A stretch of 7,928 bases of DNA from Alphaproteobacteria bacterium (GTDB lineage: Bacteria > Pseudomonadota > Alphaproteobacteria > JABAAW01): the NCBI GenBank assembly GCA_014239005.1, contig JABAAA010000054.1:1-7928 (forward strand). The letters are read 5' to 3'. The notes beneath the pieces are model-generated. The model did not search any database. It was not told the origin of the DNA and saw nothing but the letters and a program-made list of their open reading frames with translations. This document shows positions 6,818 through 7,928 of the stretch, piece after piece (within the stretch, counting starts at the first letter, position 1; the number at the start of each line of letters is the position of its first letter). The position numbers were made by a program, and so were the translations under genes.

Positions 6818-7246
6818 ATGAGTGACCCTTGTGCCATAGGCATCCTGAAAGAAGATGGACAAGTCGTCTCGATTCGAGTGCGAATAGGCGGGCTTCCCAA
6901 AGACGCAGGGCGGAAACTTGTTCGACATTGGAACACGTCTGAAAAAGCACAAGAACTCCTTGAAGACGGAGATCGGCTGTGGCTCGGAGACGATATCGAA
7001 GAAGGACGCTACGAGGATCATTTCGAACCTCCAGAAGATCCGAATTTCGAATGCGGAGCAATAACGCATGAAAGCGAAGAAGACTTCGTCCGAAACAGGG
7101 GCTATTACCGAGAAAAAGACAAGCTACAAGGTGCCCTGACCAACAAGGAGTTCAACGAACACTGCGGCAATTTTTATATCTTCGACAGCAAAGACTGGTA
7201 TGTCTCCGACTACGATTGCGACTGGGACCAGGAAAAAGATCGCTAG
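6818..7246 (+). CDS. Conserved hypothetical protein, 142 aa, resembling a small phage/plasmid family of unknown function
   Basis: An acidic, soluble protein with no membrane segment. The N-terminal half has the pattern AIGILKEDGQVVSI, then GGLPKDAGRKLVRHW, then EKAQELLEDGDRLWLG. From memory this follows a family of short uncharacterised phage and mobile-element proteins with the order 'G.v..iy.HwDGYp...G..L...Y.d..kv..Li.lGd.s.lg'. The C-terminal FYIFDSKDWYVSDY also fits the family's typical 'YlYlf...W.v' ending. Biochemical function is unknown and none is assigned. ATG 6818 is preferred over an in-frame TTG at 6794, which lies inside the GTTGATCG repeat; neither has a clear Shine-Dalgarno. 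The next gene starts three bases after the stop, so the two are probably translated together. Acidic composition (EEGRYEDHFEPPEDP) is compatible with a DNA-mimic or protein-binding role, but that is a guess. Confidence 0.65.
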   Translation: MSDPCAIGILKEDGQVVSIRVRIGGLPKDAGRKLVRHWNTSEKAQELLEDGDRLWLGDDIEEGRYEDHFEPPEDPNFECGAITHESEEDFVRNRGYYREKDKLQGALTNKEFNEHCGNFYIFDSKDWYVSDYDCDWDQEKDR

Positions 7247-7249
7247 TTG

Positions 7250-7531
7250 ATGACGAGCGGGCACAGAGCCCTACTTGCACGGATAGCACAAAGAGAATAC
7301 GACGATTTTCAAAAGCGTCTGTCCGATTCGAATTCAACAGAGGCGAAGGTCAAGGAGGCAATGGCGACAGATTCCGAATGGCAGGCGAGCTGGCGCAAAA
7401 GGCAGCAGCAAAGACATACGAAACTGGAGGCAGGAAAGCGTCGGCATGCCTTGATGGAGAAGCAAGCAAACGGCAGACTGGCTCCCCGTGTCTCCTTTAT
7501 CTATGATAGCGGTTCAAGCACCTCTCACTGA
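7250..7531 (+). CDS. Small charged hypothetical protein, 93 aa
   Basis: Not recognised. The protein is rich in Arg, Lys, Glu, Gln and Ala and likely largely helical, with a coiled-coil-like stretch from about residue 8 to 75; it has no membrane segment, signal peptide or catalytic motif. ATG 7250 follows the previous stop (TAG TTG ATG) by three bases; a TTG at 7247 is the alternative. A weak AGGA (7230-7233) sits 16 bases upstream, too far for strong initiation, so translation is probably coupled to the 142-aa gene. An overlapping plus-strand frame in another register (7216-7506) is less protein-like and starts inside the upstream gene. The pairing of a small acidic and a small basic product in a tight operon is worth noting, but no toxin-antitoxin family was recognised. 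Confidence 0.5.
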   Translation: MTSGHRALLARIAQREYDDFQKRLSDSNSTEAKVKEAMATDSEWQASWRKRQQQRHTKLEAGKRRHALMEKQANGRLAPRVSFIYDSGSSTSH

Positions 7532-7646
7532 AGTAAGAGAAAGTAGCGTCTTGCGTCAAAGCGAGCAAATCGCACGAGCGTAGCAGAGAGCCATTTGCCA
7601 CAAAGAGCCCGCAACACTGCCGCGCGTATTGCGGAGATTTAAGAAT
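7532..7646. other. Spacer expected to hold the end of the incoming insertion sequence
   Basis: This 115-bp stretch lies between the 93-aa gene and the stop codon of the minus-strand transposase. The transposase-distal end of the element (terminal inverted repeat and target duplication) should lie here or just beyond, but the opposite end is outside the window, so the boundary cannot be fixed. A small CCGC/GCGG inverted repeat (around 7620-7634) is present without a T-run. No gene is seen. Confidence 0.4.
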
Positions 7647-7928
7647 CTATTGTGTCAGCTGCTTGTAAGTCAGCCTTTTGTTAGGGGTGTTCGCAAGTAA
7701 AGCGTTGATGCGGTCCAGCAGATTTTGACGCACGTTGCCTTCGTTCAAACGAAAGGCGAACTCATCCATATAGCGTTGTAAATGTTTTGTACTGAAGTGG
7801 TGGTAAGTGCCGACAAAGCCTCTTTTCAGTAACGCCCAGACGCTTTCGATGCTGTTCGTATGCGCCATGCCGTCCACATATTGCTTGGCACTGTGGTTGA
7901 CAACACGGTGCTCGTAGAGCCTTCCCAA
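7647..7928 (-). CDS. IS1595-family (ISXO2-like) transposase, C-terminal part, cut by the window edge
   Basis: The frame enters from the right edge and ends in TAG at 7649-7647. The first visible codon is an ordinary TTG (Leu), so the true start lies outside. The 93 visible residues contain the hallmark block AHTNSIESVWALLKRG with the catalytic Glu of the DDE triad (visible residue 28), then GTYHHFSTKHLQRYMDEFAFRLN, which is the characteristic end of ISXO2-like DDE transposases, and the usual RLTYKQLT terminus. The enzyme would cut and join the ends of its own element; family members generate 8-bp target duplications. Nothing visible is broken, so the copy may be intact. It is read towards the small-gene pair and is separated from it by 115 bp. 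Confidence 0.9.
   Translation of the reverse strand: MGRLYEHRVVNHSAKQYVDGMAHTNSIESVWALLKRGFVGTYHHFSTKHLQRYMDEFAFRLNEGNVRQNLLDRINALLANTPNKRLTYKQLTQ

Larger units (their letters stand above)
7532..7928 (-). mobile_element. Insertion sequence of the IS1595 family, partial
   Basis: The element is inferred from the transposase C-terminus. Its inner boundary lies somewhere between 7532 and 7646 and its outer end is beyond the window. Terminal inverted repeats could not be identified because only one end is visible, so the left coordinate given is the outer limit and not a measured end. Confidence 0.6.

Noticed and set aside
6574..6936. Minus-strand open frame of 120 codons in the gene-poor spacer
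   Set aside because: It has no Shine-Dalgarno and no motifs, and it overlaps antisense the start of the 142-aa gene, which matches a known protein pattern.
7216..7506. Plus-strand 96-codon frame overlapping both small genes
   Set aside because: It starts inside the 142-aa gene and competes with the 93-aa frame, which begins three bases after the previous stop and has more protein-like composition.
1..7928. CRISPR array, tRNA or rRNA genes
   Set aside because: No regularly spaced repeats, cloverleaf-like segments or conserved rRNA stretches were seen on either strand.

Overview
The window looks like an accessory or defence-island segment of a bacterial chromosome or plasmid, probably from a Gram-negative bacterium. 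That guess rests only on the IS1595/ISXO2-type transposase and the general style of the genes; no core gene is present to fix the taxon. Base composition is mosaic: flanking genes sit near 50% GC, while parts of the large central gene fall to about 22-27% in hand-counted 60-base lines.

Left, minus strand (1-574): a two-gene unit read leftwards. The first gene encodes a 146-residue protein with a PD...GEAK signature of the PD-(D/E)XK nuclease fold. After a 35-bp gap and a strong AGGAGG ribosome site comes the first 32 codons of a second protein, with a Q-type motif and a Walker A loop (EQGLGKTK) typical of SNF2-like/superfamily 2 helicases. It runs off the window. This nuclease-helicase pair is the best candidate here for a poorly described system.

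Centre, plus strand (640-6287): an AT-rich divergent regulatory region holds a perfect 10+10-bp palindrome and a good sigma70-type promoter. It drives a 129-residue XRE-type HTH regulator followed by a giant single-chain type ISP restriction-modification enzyme of about 1689 residues. The enzyme carries, in order, an Mrr-like nuclease, a DEAH helicase, an N6-adenine methyltransferase and a C-terminal target-recognition region. The regulator probably controls the enzyme, as controller (C) proteins do in other R-M systems.

Right, plus strand (6288-7531): about 530 bp without a convincing gene, then two small tightly spaced genes. The first (142 aa from ATG) resembles a conserved family of small phage/plasmid proteins of unknown function; the second (93 aa) is unrecognised.

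Right edge, minus strand (7647-7928): the C-terminal part of an IS1595-family (ISXO2-like) transposase, so an insertion sequence enters the window from the right.

A recurring feature is that the first gene of each of the three transcription units has no visible Shine-Dalgarno. Promoter-like hexamers are placed so that transcription would begin at or next to the start codon, which suggests leaderless mRNAs. The second genes in the left and central units do have ribosome sites.
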